Made by a program: the position numbers and the translations under genes. Under the pieces are notes generated by a model. The model was not told the origin of the DNA. It saw nothing but the letters and a program-made list of their open reading frames with translations, and searched no databases. Shown piece after piece: positions 1 through 7,599 of a stretch of DNA of 16,789 nt; positions within the stretch are counted from its first letter, which is position 1, and each line of letters starts with the position of its first letter. Source of the DNA: Cochliopodium minus (lineage: Eukaryota; Discosea; Himatismenida; Cochliopodiidae); assembly GCA_024220525.1 (NCBI GenBank), contig JAMYWO010000380.1:9946-26734 (forward strand), in the 5' to 3' direction.

Positions 1-1494
1 ATGTTTAATAAGATTAAAAAAATTTAAAAAGAAAATAAAAAAAAGTAAAAAAAATAAAAAAAATATGATGAAAAAATTTTCAAATGAAAATAAAAATAAA
101 ATAAAATAAAAATAAAAAAAAATAAAAAAAAATAAATAAAAATAAAAAAATAAAAAAAAATAAAAAAATAAATAAAAATCAAATGAAATTTTAATTTTAA
201 AAATAATCAAAAAAAAAACGAATAATATTACCAGGATTCATGAAGTGCATTCCGATGACGTTTTGAGGTCTAGGAGTGATGGATGCAATTTTGGTGATGG
301 AGATGGAGGAGGTGTTGGAGGCGAGGATGGTGGATTCAGGAACGAAGGAGGAGAGTTCTCTGAAAATGTTTTGTTTCAACTCTATGTTCTCTGTCACTGC
401 TTCGATGATAATTGAACAGTCCTTTAGGTCTTTTAGTTCTGTTGTTGGTTTTATTCTTTTTTTAATAAAAAAATAAAATAATAAATAATAAAATCAAAAA
501 TAATAAATAATAAAATAGTAAAATAATAAAATAATGAAATACAAAAATAATAAAATAATAAAAAATAATAAAAATAATATAAATAAATCCAAATGGAAAA
601 TGAAATATAATAAATAAAGTAATAAATAAAAATAAAAATGGAAAATGAAATACAAAATATAAAATATAAAAAATAAAAATAAAAATATAATAAAAAATAA
701 AAATATAAATGGAAAATAAAAAATTTATAAAAATAAAATTAAAATAAAATACAAAAAATCCGATAAATAACAAAATTAATTTTGGAAAATAAAAAATGAA
801 TCGGATTAATTTTAAATAAAATTAAAATAAAATAAAAAAAATCCAAAAAATATTTTAAAAAAATACAAATGGAAATAAAAATTTAAATAAATTAAAGAAA
901 TTTTTTTTTTACCTGGAAAGAGTGTCGTCTTTTAATTTTTGATCCAACTTTCCTTTTTGAACTTGTGATGTCATCCTTTTCTCCATATTAGCGATTGCCT
1001 TTTTCAAAATTTCTCTTTATAAAAAAAATTGAAATAATTAAATAAAAATAAATTTTTATTTGTTTGTTCATACCCATTTTTGTCTGTTTTAAAAATTTTT
1101 TTTTTTATTTTATATTTTTTTTTTTATATTATTTATTTTTGACCCATCACTATTACTGGCAAGGATGCTATTTGAGATGCAACTTGAGATATTCCCATCC
1201 CCATTTGCTATATTTTATATTTTTTGATATTTATTTGAGAATGCCACTTTATATTCGTCAAAGATATTTACCCCTGATCCAATGACACCTATATTTATCA
1301 TTTATACAATTATATTAATATATGATTCATCATTATCGTTTACCTACTGAACTGATGTGCTAAATATAAAAATTGAAAAAAATTTATAGTTGTAGGAGGG
1401 AAGATTTTGATGGATAAATTTTTACCCTGTATTGATTATACTTGAACACAGTCTTTTTCATTGAATTAAATTTGAATACTCCTTTCATCTTCAT
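1..1494 (-). CDS. 3-hydroxyacyl-CoA dehydrogenase (3-hydroxybutyryl-CoA type), 5' part, organelle-targeted
   Basis: The gene is partial because it continues past position 1. Minus-strand exons: 1494-1426, 1359-1344, 1288-1272, 1207-1144, 1083-1074, 1014-913, 455-232; then an intron runs off the window. Reading phases match at every junction. The first 28 residues are rich in Lys, Arg, Phe and Ser with no acidic residue, which looks like a mitochondrial presequence. The Rossmann motif G-S-G-Q-M-G is at residues 32-37, the Asp that ends beta-2 and selects NAD is D56, and the catalytic His is in G-M-H-F-M-N-P (H163). The Asn-Thr-Ser-Ser segment of the active site precedes it. The family oxidises 3-hydroxyacyl-CoA with NAD in beta-oxidation or butyrate-type pathways. 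The start at 1494 is preceded in frame by a stop and no other ATG. Chain length preference cannot be read from this half. The C-terminal dimerisation domain is missing only because the window ends. Confidence 0.85.
456..912 (-). other. Low-complexity intron of the dehydrogenase gene
   Basis: This 457-nt intron is almost entirely A and T on the plus strand, built from runs such as AAATA and AATAATAAA, so it is T-rich in the transcribed sense. An apparent open reading frame inside it (minus strand, 462-773) is only Phe/Ile/Leu-rich composition. The partial intron at 1-231 has the same character. Confidence 0.75.
1074..1083 (-). other. 10-nt micro-exon of the dehydrogenase gene
   Basis: Flanked by ACAG and GTATGA. 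With the split bases on both sides it reads D-K-N-G, placing the Asp expected at the end of beta-2 (V-I-V-M-D). Without it, exons 1207-1144 (ending in phase 1) and 1014-913 (starting in phase 2) do not join in frame. The two flanking introns are 60 and 59 nt. Confidence 0.7.
1272..1288 (-). other. 17-nt micro-exon of the dehydrogenase gene
   Basis: It follows the acceptor ATATAG and ends before GTAAAT. It completes a Gly codon and encodes V-I-G-S-G, the first half of the NAD-binding GxGxxG loop. The next exon opens with Q-M-G, so an intron cuts the loop itself. Confidence 0.75.
1344..1359 (-). other. 16-nt micro-exon of the dehydrogenase gene
   Basis: The exon is flanked by TTAG (acceptor) and GTAAAC (donor). 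It encodes H-I-S-S-V plus the first base of a Gly codon, and joins the presequence exon to the first beta strand of the Rossmann fold. Skipping it breaks the frame into the next exon. Confidence 0.7.
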
Positions 1495-2095
1495 TTTTTT
1501 TATTATAACTGAAAAATCTTTTATATTTTACAAATTTGCTTTTGGAAAGTGAGGTATAACAATCTTGTTTAATCATATTTATTTGAATAAATTTAAATTA
1601 ACGTTTGTTTTAGTTTTTCAAAATTTTTGTTGGCAAATTTATGGAATTTAGAAATATTGGATCAAATGTTAGGTGACATTCACATTTTTTAAACGTATTC
1701 AATTTGGAAGCATTTATAGGACAGATCTCTCCAAAATTCCAAAAATAGAATTTATAATGGAGGGAAATGTGAGATGTAAATTTCAATTCGAAACTGAGTC
1801 TCATGATACAGCTTATATTACAGTTGAGTTTTCTGCCTAACCTTTGTTGTAAAATTCTCAAAAAATTGAATTAAAAATTTCGCCTCAATTAAAGTTCAAG
1901 AAGACAGGAAGTTATGGAGTTTGAAGAATTCAAGTAAAATACATTTGGAATTTCTTTCTTCTTCTTTTTTTTTTTCATAGTTCTTTGTTTTCAAATAATA
2001 AGAAATAAAATAAAATAAAATCTGATCCAATTAAATTTGATTACAATCACCCTTCAAATCAATTAAATTCATTCAGAAATCAAAAAAAAATAAAA
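1495..2095. other. Spacer between divergent dehydrogenase and GTPase 1 genes
   Basis: This 601-nt spacer must hold both promoters. It is less AT-extreme than the introns, particularly at 1614-1930, where a coding-like stretch is seen (annotated separately). Position 2060-2095 leads into the GTPase 1 start through an A-rich leader. I see no RNA gene or clear repeat. Confidence 0.5.
1614..1840 (+). pseudogene. Possible gene relic or terminal exon with one frameshift
   Basis: After an acceptor-like GTTTTAG (1607-1613) the plus strand reads a protein-like segment, including L-W-N-L-E-I-L-D-Q-M-L, up to a run of six T (1685-1690). Dropping one T there continues as K-R-I-Q-F-G-S-I-Y-R and on through E-G-N-V-R-C-K-F-Q-F to V-E-F-S-A and a TAA at 1838-1840. 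The amino-acid make-up looks like real protein rather than AT noise. An alternative is an exon starting at the AG at 1671-1672 in the second frame, needing no frameshift. The minus strand is also open here (1861-1610), but its Cys-rich peptide looks like an antisense shadow. I do not recognise the family. Confidence 0.35.
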
Positions 2096-3279
2096 ATGTA
2101 CGACAATATAATTAATAAACAGTCATATGATGATTTATACAAGATAATATTGATAGGAGAATCATTTGTGGGGAAAACATGTTTATTATTCAGATTTACA
2201 CAAGATTATTTTTTTCATGACTTCAATGTATGATTTGATAATAAAATTTCTGTTAATTAAATATCCTTTAAAAAAAAGCATAGATCAGAATTTGGAACGA
2301 AAACAATTGAATGTAAAGGATGGAAGATAAAACTTCAAATATGGGATACTGTAATTAAAAAAAAAAAAAATTTCAGTGAAATTTAAGTTTTGAAAAATCA
2401 AAAATGAAAAAAAAAATTTTTAATAGGCGGGTTAGATTTTTGAAATTTTTAAAATTTTTTATTTGTATTTAACCCTAAAGGACAAGAAAGATTTAGAAAC
2501 CTAGGAAGAACTTACTTTAGAGGAGTAACAGGAACCTTGTTAGTTTATGATGTGACAAACAGAAAAAGTTTTGAAGAAATAGAAAAGTGGAAAAGAGAAG
2601 CTGATCAGCATGCTCCTTCTACCAAATTTATTTTAATAGGGAATAAATGTGATTTGAAAGATACAAGGGAAGTTTCTTTTTATGAAGGATTTAAATTTGC
2701 GAATAAATTAGGTGAAAAAATAATTTTATTTATTTTTTTCATTAATTTCCAAAAATTCATTTTTAATTTATTCTTAATTTGTCTTTTATTTTATATTTAT
2801 TTAAAATATATTTTTTATTTTTAAATATAAAAATATATTTTTTAATTAAAGGTATTCCTTTTATTGAAACAAGTGCAAAAGATTCAACGAATGTTAGTGA
2901 AGCATTTCACATTTTGGGATTCAACGCAATGGGTTTGCCATACCAAAAGATTCTTGATGTGATTTACTCTCCGTTTGAGTGGAGTGCTCAAAATCATTTT
3001 AAATTTCCTTTAAATTTCAAAAATTCAATTTTAAATTTCTTATTATGTTTAAAAATCAAAAAAGTGATCATCCCTCCCAAGTTTGTTTTGTATGAAATTA
3101 TTAAACAAAGTGTGACAATTAGATTGGGTTGTAGAAAAGAGATCATCTCACTTCTCAATCAACAAAAAATTGACGAAATAAAGCAGTATTACATTCCACA
3201 ACTTCCTCTCCCAACAAACACAAATCAAACAGATGATACTTCATTTTATTCTTACTTGTCAGGTTGTTCTTTGTTTTAA
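2096..3279 (+). CDS. Rab/Ras-like small GTPase 1 with C-terminal extension
   Basis: Exons: 2096-2227, 2279-2350, 2427-2430, 2481-2711, 2852-3279, giving 288 residues. G-domain motifs: P-loop G-E-S-F-V-G-K-T (21-28), D-T-A-G-Q-E (67-72), N-K-C-D (124-127), E-T-S-A-K (152-156). These place it in the Rab/Ras superfamily, a membrane-associated GTP switch. The usual switch I Thr (T-I-G-x-D/E-F) is not visible: the region reads S-E-F-G-T-K-T-I. After the G domain comes about 130 residues found in all four neighbours, with a W-x(3)-N-H-x-K-F-P core starting at W190. The protein ends C-S-L-F, a CaaX-type prenylation signal favouring geranylgeranylation. It is first of four same-strand paralogues. The exact subfamily cannot be assigned. 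The start ATG has an A-rich leader and directly precedes the P-loop strand. Confidence 0.85.
2427..2430 (+). other. 4-nt micro-exon GCGG of GTPase 1
   Basis: The exon lies between AATAG and GTTAGA. The preceding exon ends W-D-T in phase 0, while the next starts GA-CAA-GAA. Only GCG plus G between them restores D-T-A-G-Q-E. The flanking introns are 76 and 50 nt. Confidence 0.8.
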
Positions 3280-3459
3280 ATAAATAAAAATTAAAAAAAA
3301 ATTTTTCTTTTTGAATTATTAAAACGAGAATTAAAAAATTAAAGGAAATGTAGAATATAAAGAATATTTATTCAAAGGAGATAAGGGTACAAGAATGGAT
3401 TTCTGAATACATTTGAAATTAAAAAAAAAAAAAATCTGAAATCTTTCACCAATTAAAAA

Positions 3460-4537
3460 ATGACAGAATATTCATTAAAGTTTATGTTATTAGGAGATGA
3501 AAAGGTGGGAAAAACATCTTTGATATACTCAGATCAATTCAGCGAGAGTTATATCCCCACTGTAAAAAAAAAAAATCAAAGAATGCAATTGATACCAAAT
3601 ATCTATTTATACCAAATATCTATTGTTAGATAGGTTTGGATTTCTATTATAAACAGATTGAATGCCAAAATAAGAATATAAAACTTGAAATATGGGATTC
3701 AGTAAAAAAAAAAAAAATCAATGAAAAAAAAAATGAAAAAAAAATTAAAAATTATAAAAAAATAAAGTCTGGTAAAATTAAAATTTAAAAAAAAAATTTT
3801 ATTTTAATACTTTTAAAAAGGTCAAGAAAGATTTCACCCATTTAAACTAGGATACCATTTTAGGGAAATATTTTATGTTATTATGTATGATGTTACAAAG
3901 AAAGAAAGTTTCAATAATTTGGAAAAGTACTTCAAAGAAGCGAGAGAAATCAATCCCGAAGGAAAAATAGTATTGGTTGGAAATAAAATCGATTTAGTTG
4001 ATCAAAGAAAGATTTCAGTAAAAGAAGGATTTGAATTTTCATTAAAAAAGAGTAAAATTTTTAATTATTCAAAGAATATTTTATCATTTAAATTCATTCA
4101 TTTTAATATTTATTTGTTTAAAAAGTTTTATTCTAAATTTTTTCATAGAAATCCCTTTTATCGAAACAAGTTCCAAAAATTCTAAAAATGTGAAAGAAAT
4201 ATTTTATATTTTGATTTGTTTGAAATTAGGAATGCAATATGAAGATATGAAAGATGTGATTTTCTATCCGTTTGAATGGAAAGCAGTTGATCATTACAAA
4301 TTTCCAACACTATTCAAAAATTCAATTTTAAATTTCTTACTTTGTTTAAAAATCAAAAATCTTATTGTTCCTCCTAAATATATCTTATTCGATATCGTAA
4401 AGAAATGTGTCGTTTCAAAGTGGAAGAGTGGCGAGATCATCTCTGGTTTGGAAAATATTCCATTGAACACAGAAAGATACGAGCATCCCCCTCAAGAACT
4501 AATGAAAGAAAAATTCATATCATGTCATCTGTTATAA
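3460..4537 (+). CDS. Rab/Ras-like small GTPase 2 with C-terminal extension
   Basis: Exons: 3460-3561, 3630-3701, 3768-3771, 3821-4051, 4149-4537, giving 265 residues. Motifs: G-D-E-K-V-G-K-T (12-19), switch I Y-I-P-T-I-G-L-D-F with the Mg-binding Thr present (T34), D-S-S-G-Q-E (57-62), N-K-I-D (114-117), E-T-S-S-K (142-146). It is the most canonical member in switch I, although its G3 box has Ser-Ser for Thr-Ala. The extension repeats W-K-A-V-D-H-Y-K-F-P at W180. The C-terminus is C-H-L-L, a CaaX-type geranylgeranylation signal. The gene starts 180 nt after GTPase 1. Its first intron carries a 17-nt tandem duplication close to the acceptor. Exon lengths 72, 4 and 231 equal those of GTPase 1. 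Confidence 0.85.
3592..3624 (+). repeat. 17-nt tandem duplication in intron 1 of GTPase 2
   Basis: The unit ATACCAAATATCTATT (16 nt) occurs at 3592-3607 and again at 3609-3624, separated by one T, so the period is 17 nt. It ends a few bases before the acceptor at 3628-3629 and looks like a recent slippage duplication. Confidence 0.85.
3768..3771 (+). other. 4-nt micro-exon TCTG of GTPase 2
   Basis: Flanked by AATAAAG and GTAAAA. It supplies the second Ser and the first base of Gly in D-S-S-G-Q-E. Flanking introns are 66 and 49 nt. It sits at the same codon position and phase as GCGG in GTPases 1 and 3 but has a different sequence. Confidence 0.8.
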
Positions 4538-4684
4538 ATTTAATTTAAATTATAAATTTTTTCAATTTTCAATTTAAATACGAAACCCATTTTTTTCAAT
4601 TCCTCTTTTCACTCAAAAATTTAAAACGAAATTAATATTCTTTTGTAAAAATTAAAAAATATAATTTGTATAAATAAAAATAAA

Positions 4685-6014
4685 ATGGATTATAATGATC
4701 TATACAAGGTAAATTTGATAGGTGAATCATCTGTGGGAAAAACAAGTTTATTTTACAGATTTACCCAAGATTATTTCTATGGGAATAATTATAATGTAAA
4801 CAAAGAATATATGAAAAATTTTTTATATACAGCATTATACTCTTAAAATAATCTGATTAAAGAAATTTCGTATTTTAAAAAATATATTATGTTTCCTTTT
4901 CTTTCAAATCTCATTTTCAATTTGAAAAGAATGTAAAATTAGATTTTGCTAATAGAATAATAGAATGCAATCGAAGGAAGATCAAACTTCAAGTATGGGA
5001 TACTGTAATAAATAAATTATAAAAAAAAATTTCAGTGAAATTAAAATTAATACACTCCAAAAATAAAAGGCGGGTAAAATTTTTTTTGTATGTATCATAA
5101 AAAATATTTGAAAACATTTTTCCGAATAGGACAAGAAAGATTTGTGTATATCAACAAGTCTTATTATCGAGGCTCACATGGAGTGTTTTTAGTTTATGAT
5201 GTGAACAACAGAAAAAGTTTCGAGGAAATAGGGAAATGGGTGGGAGAGATTGAAAAGTATTGCAGCGACTCTATTAAATATATGTTGATTGGGAATAAAT
5301 GTGATGTGAAATTTAGAAGGGAAGTTTCTTTTTACGAAGGATTTGAATTTGCGGATAAATTAGGTTTAAAAAAAAATTTAAATTTACTTTTTGTTTAATT
5401 TTTTTATTTTAAATTTGTTTTTTATTTAATTGTAAATTCATTTAATTTTTATTTAAATTTATTTTAATTTTTATTTAAATTTATTTAAATTTTTATTTAA
5501 ATTTTTTTATTTAAATTTGTTTTAATTATAATTATTTATTTTTAATATCAAAATATTTCAATATTTTAAAATATTTTACTAAATTTAAAAAAAAGGTATT
5601 CCTTTTATTGAAACAAGTGCAAAAGATTCAATAAATGTTACTGAAGCGTTTCACATTTTGACTTTCCAAATAATGGGAGTACATTATGAAAAACTCAAAA
5701 ATATAATTTATTATCCGTTTGAGTGGAGTGCTCAAAATCATTCTAAATTTCCTTCACATTTCAAAAATTCAATTTTAAATTTCTTATTATGTTTAAAAAT
5801 CAAAAAAATGATCATTCCTCCCAAGTTTATTTTGTTTAAAATTATTGAACAAAGTGTAAAAATTAGATTGGGTTGTAGAAAAGAGATCATCTCACTTCTC
5901 AATCAACAAAAAATTGAAGAAATAAACACTCCACAACTTCCTCATCCAACAAACACAAATCAAACAGATGACAAATCATTTTCTTCTTACTTAAATAATT
6001 GTTCTTTGTTTTGA
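4685..6014 (+). CDS. Rab/Ras-like small GTPase 3 with C-terminal extension
   Basis: Exons: 4685-4795, 4930-5004, 5070-5073, 5130-5363, 5596-6014, giving 280 residues and ending in TGA. Motifs: G-E-S-S-V-G-K-T (13-20), D-T-A-G-Q-E (61-66), N-K-C-D (119-122), E-T-S-A-K (147-151). As in GTPase 1 the switch I Thr is not seen (N-V-K-L-D-F). The C-terminal extension has W185 in the conserved core and ends N-C-S-L-F, a CaaX-type signal. Most of the extension is nearly identical to that of GTPase 1, including a shared [12 protein letters not shown] segment, so these two are the closest pair. The second exon is 75 nt rather than 72; its acceptor (AAAAG at 4925-4929) is the least certain junction. The fourth intron (5364-5595) is a 232-nt run of TTTAAATTTTTA-like repeats. 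Confidence 0.83.
5070..5073 (+). other. 4-nt micro-exon GCGG of GTPase 3
   Basis: Flanked by ATAAAAG and GTAAAA, with introns of 65 and 56 nt. It restores D-T-A-G-Q-E between the exon ending W-D-T and the exon starting GA-CAA-GAA, exactly as in GTPase 1. Confidence 0.8.
5384..5530 (+). repeat. TTTAAATTTTTA-type simple repeat in GTPase 3 intron 4
   Basis: The intron holds several imperfect copies of a 12-18 nt unit built from TTTATTTAAATTT and TTTTAATTTTTATT. It inflates this intron to 232 nt against 97-142 nt in the paralogues. No other function is visible. Confidence 0.65.
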
Positions 6015-6093
6015 ATAATAAAAAAGATCAAATGTGAATAATTAAAAATTAATAAAAAAAAAAAATTAAAAAAAAAATTAATCTCTTCAAATA

Positions 6094-7219
6094 ATGATGA
6101 CCAAAAATGAGAATCTGATCAAATTTGTATTGTTTGGAAATTCATTTGTGGGAAAATCATCCTTGGTGAAAAGAATTACAAGGGATATTTTCGATGAGAC
6201 ATATACGGAGACAATATAAACCTATTTCCTTTAAATAATTAAAAAAAATATATATATATATATGAATTCAATATTATATTAAGATTGATTATAGATAGGA
6301 AACTGTAAAAAAAAAAAATATATATATATATTTATAAAGAGAGAAAAAAAAAATTTAACGAAATTGAATTTTTCGAAAGTGCATTGATGGTATGAAATCA
6401 ATTTTGAAAATTTTAGTTTTGTTTCATCTAATTTTTTTCAAATAGTAAAGGAATTTATGTCAGTAATATTCAAAGATGCAAATGGAGTGATTTTAGTGTA
6501 CAATGTTACAGACAAAAAAAGTTTTGAAGAGTTAAAAAACCATTGCCAAAAAATCAAATCAATCTCAAAAGACTCAAAACTTATTATTGTAGGAAATAAA
6601 AGCGATTTGGAGGAAAAAAGAAAAGTATCATACATCGAAGCTTTTCAATTTGCAGAAAAATTAAGTAAAAAAAAACTTTTTAATTCTTAAACTTTTATAT
6701 TTTAAATTTTTCTTCTTTAAAATTTTTTTAAAAAAATTTTTTGTATTTTCTAATTATTTTAAAAATACTTATTAAAAATATTTAATTATTTTTAACTTTT
6801 GTTAAGAAATCCCTTTCTTTGAAACAAGTTGTAAAAAACCAAAAAATGTTTTCGAAGTATTTTACGTTCTTTCTTATTTCGCATTGGGAATGGACTATGA
6901 ATCATTGATGGAAGTGATCGGATGTTCCGATGAGTGGAATACAGAAAATCACTTCAAATTTCCTCCTTCTTTTAAAAATTCAATTTTAAATTTCTTATTA
7001 TGTCTCAAAATCAAAAACCTCAAGTTTAGTTCAAAGTTTATTTTAATAGAAATCATAAAGAGGTCTTTCAAATTAAATCAAAATGGAGATATAATTTCAA
7101 GATTGGAAAACACTCTATTTGAGATTAAAAAGAAAGATGTGAAAGAAGAAGAAAATGAATTAGCCAATCTTGATCAAAACTCTAATCCCTCTCAAACCAA
7201 AATTTGTTGTTTATTTTAA
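6094..7219 (+). pseudogene. Rab/Ras-like small GTPase 4, probably broken in switch I to switch II
   Basis: The first exon (6094 onward) has an intact P-loop G-N-S-F-V-G-K-S but reads T-Y-T-E-T-I and then TAA at 6217-6219. In GTPase 2 the matching site splices after Y-I-P-T; here the expected donor GT is AT (6214-6215). The second exon seems reduced to about 10 nt (6295-6304, ATAGGAAACT before GTAAAA) instead of 72, and no D-x-x-G-Q-E is readable. Downstream exons are open and well kept: 6446-6664 (N-K-S-D guanine motif) and 6807-7219 (E-T-S-C-K, the extension with its W core, C-terminus I-C-C-L-F). Exon phases after the gap match the paralogues. It is either a recent pseudogene or a gene using non-canonical splicing and lacking the hydrolysis motif. 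It starts 79 nt after GTPase 3. Confidence 0.7.
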
Positions 7220-7599
7220 ACACAAAAAATAAAAACAATTTTCTCCTCATTCTTACTAAATTTTATCTTTTCGAAAGAAAATGTTTATTATAAGTAGTCA
7301 AGCAAAATTTTAATCTAAGTCAGAAATTTTAAATTTTTTAATTTATTTTTTAAAATAATTGAAAATTATATTAAAAAAAAATTGGATTAAAAATATTAAA
7401 CAAATTTATGAAAGAAACACATTCTATGTGTTATGGATCCTTCTCCTTATGAAAGTGGAAGAGCGGGGATATTATCAAATAAATGTAAGATTTCTTTAAT
7501 TTTATCACAAAAAAACCAAATAGAAAAAAATTAAATTTTCTAGTTAATATTCTGCACAATTTTCTATTAAAAAAAATTTTATAAAATGAAAAATTATTT
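7220..7599. other. Spacer between convergent GTPase 4 and oxygenase A
   Basis: This 380-nt spacer holds the 3' ends of two converging genes. It is mostly A/T but includes a locally GC-richer patch at 7425-7490 with a short open frame (annotated separately). No RNA gene or hairpin terminator is evident. Confidence 0.5.
7433..7537 (+). CDS. Small orphan ORF or isolated exon, doubtful
   Basis: ATG at 7433 opens M-D-P-S-P-Y-E-S-G-R-A-G-I-L-S-N-K, with unusually balanced composition for this spacer, and stays open for about 34 codons. A good donor, GTAAGA, lies at 7485. A possible acceptor TTTTCTAG about 60 nt later would add a dozen residues before a stop. I do not recognise the peptide. It could be a micro-protein, a leftover 5' exon of a lost gene, or chance. 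Confidence 0.25.

Noticed and set aside
462-773. Minus-strand open frame of 103 codons
   Set aside because: It is Phe/Ile/Tyr-rich low-complexity sequence inside an intron of the dehydrogenase gene.
1272-1301. ATG at 1301 as the start of the dehydrogenase (M-I-N-I-G-V-I-G-S-G)
   Set aside because: It gives a tidy cytosolic start, but the model with exons 1494-1426 and 1359-1344 also splices in frame into G-V-I-G-S-G and supplies a presequence. Positions 1289-1301 then act as the intron end (ATATAG). I kept the longer model, with the shorter one as the main alternative.
2427-2480. Explaining the GTPase 1 junction by sequencing error instead of a micro-exon
   Set aside because: The same one-base gap would have to arise independently in three paralogues, each with a correctly framed 4-nt AG/GT-flanked segment coding the expected residues.
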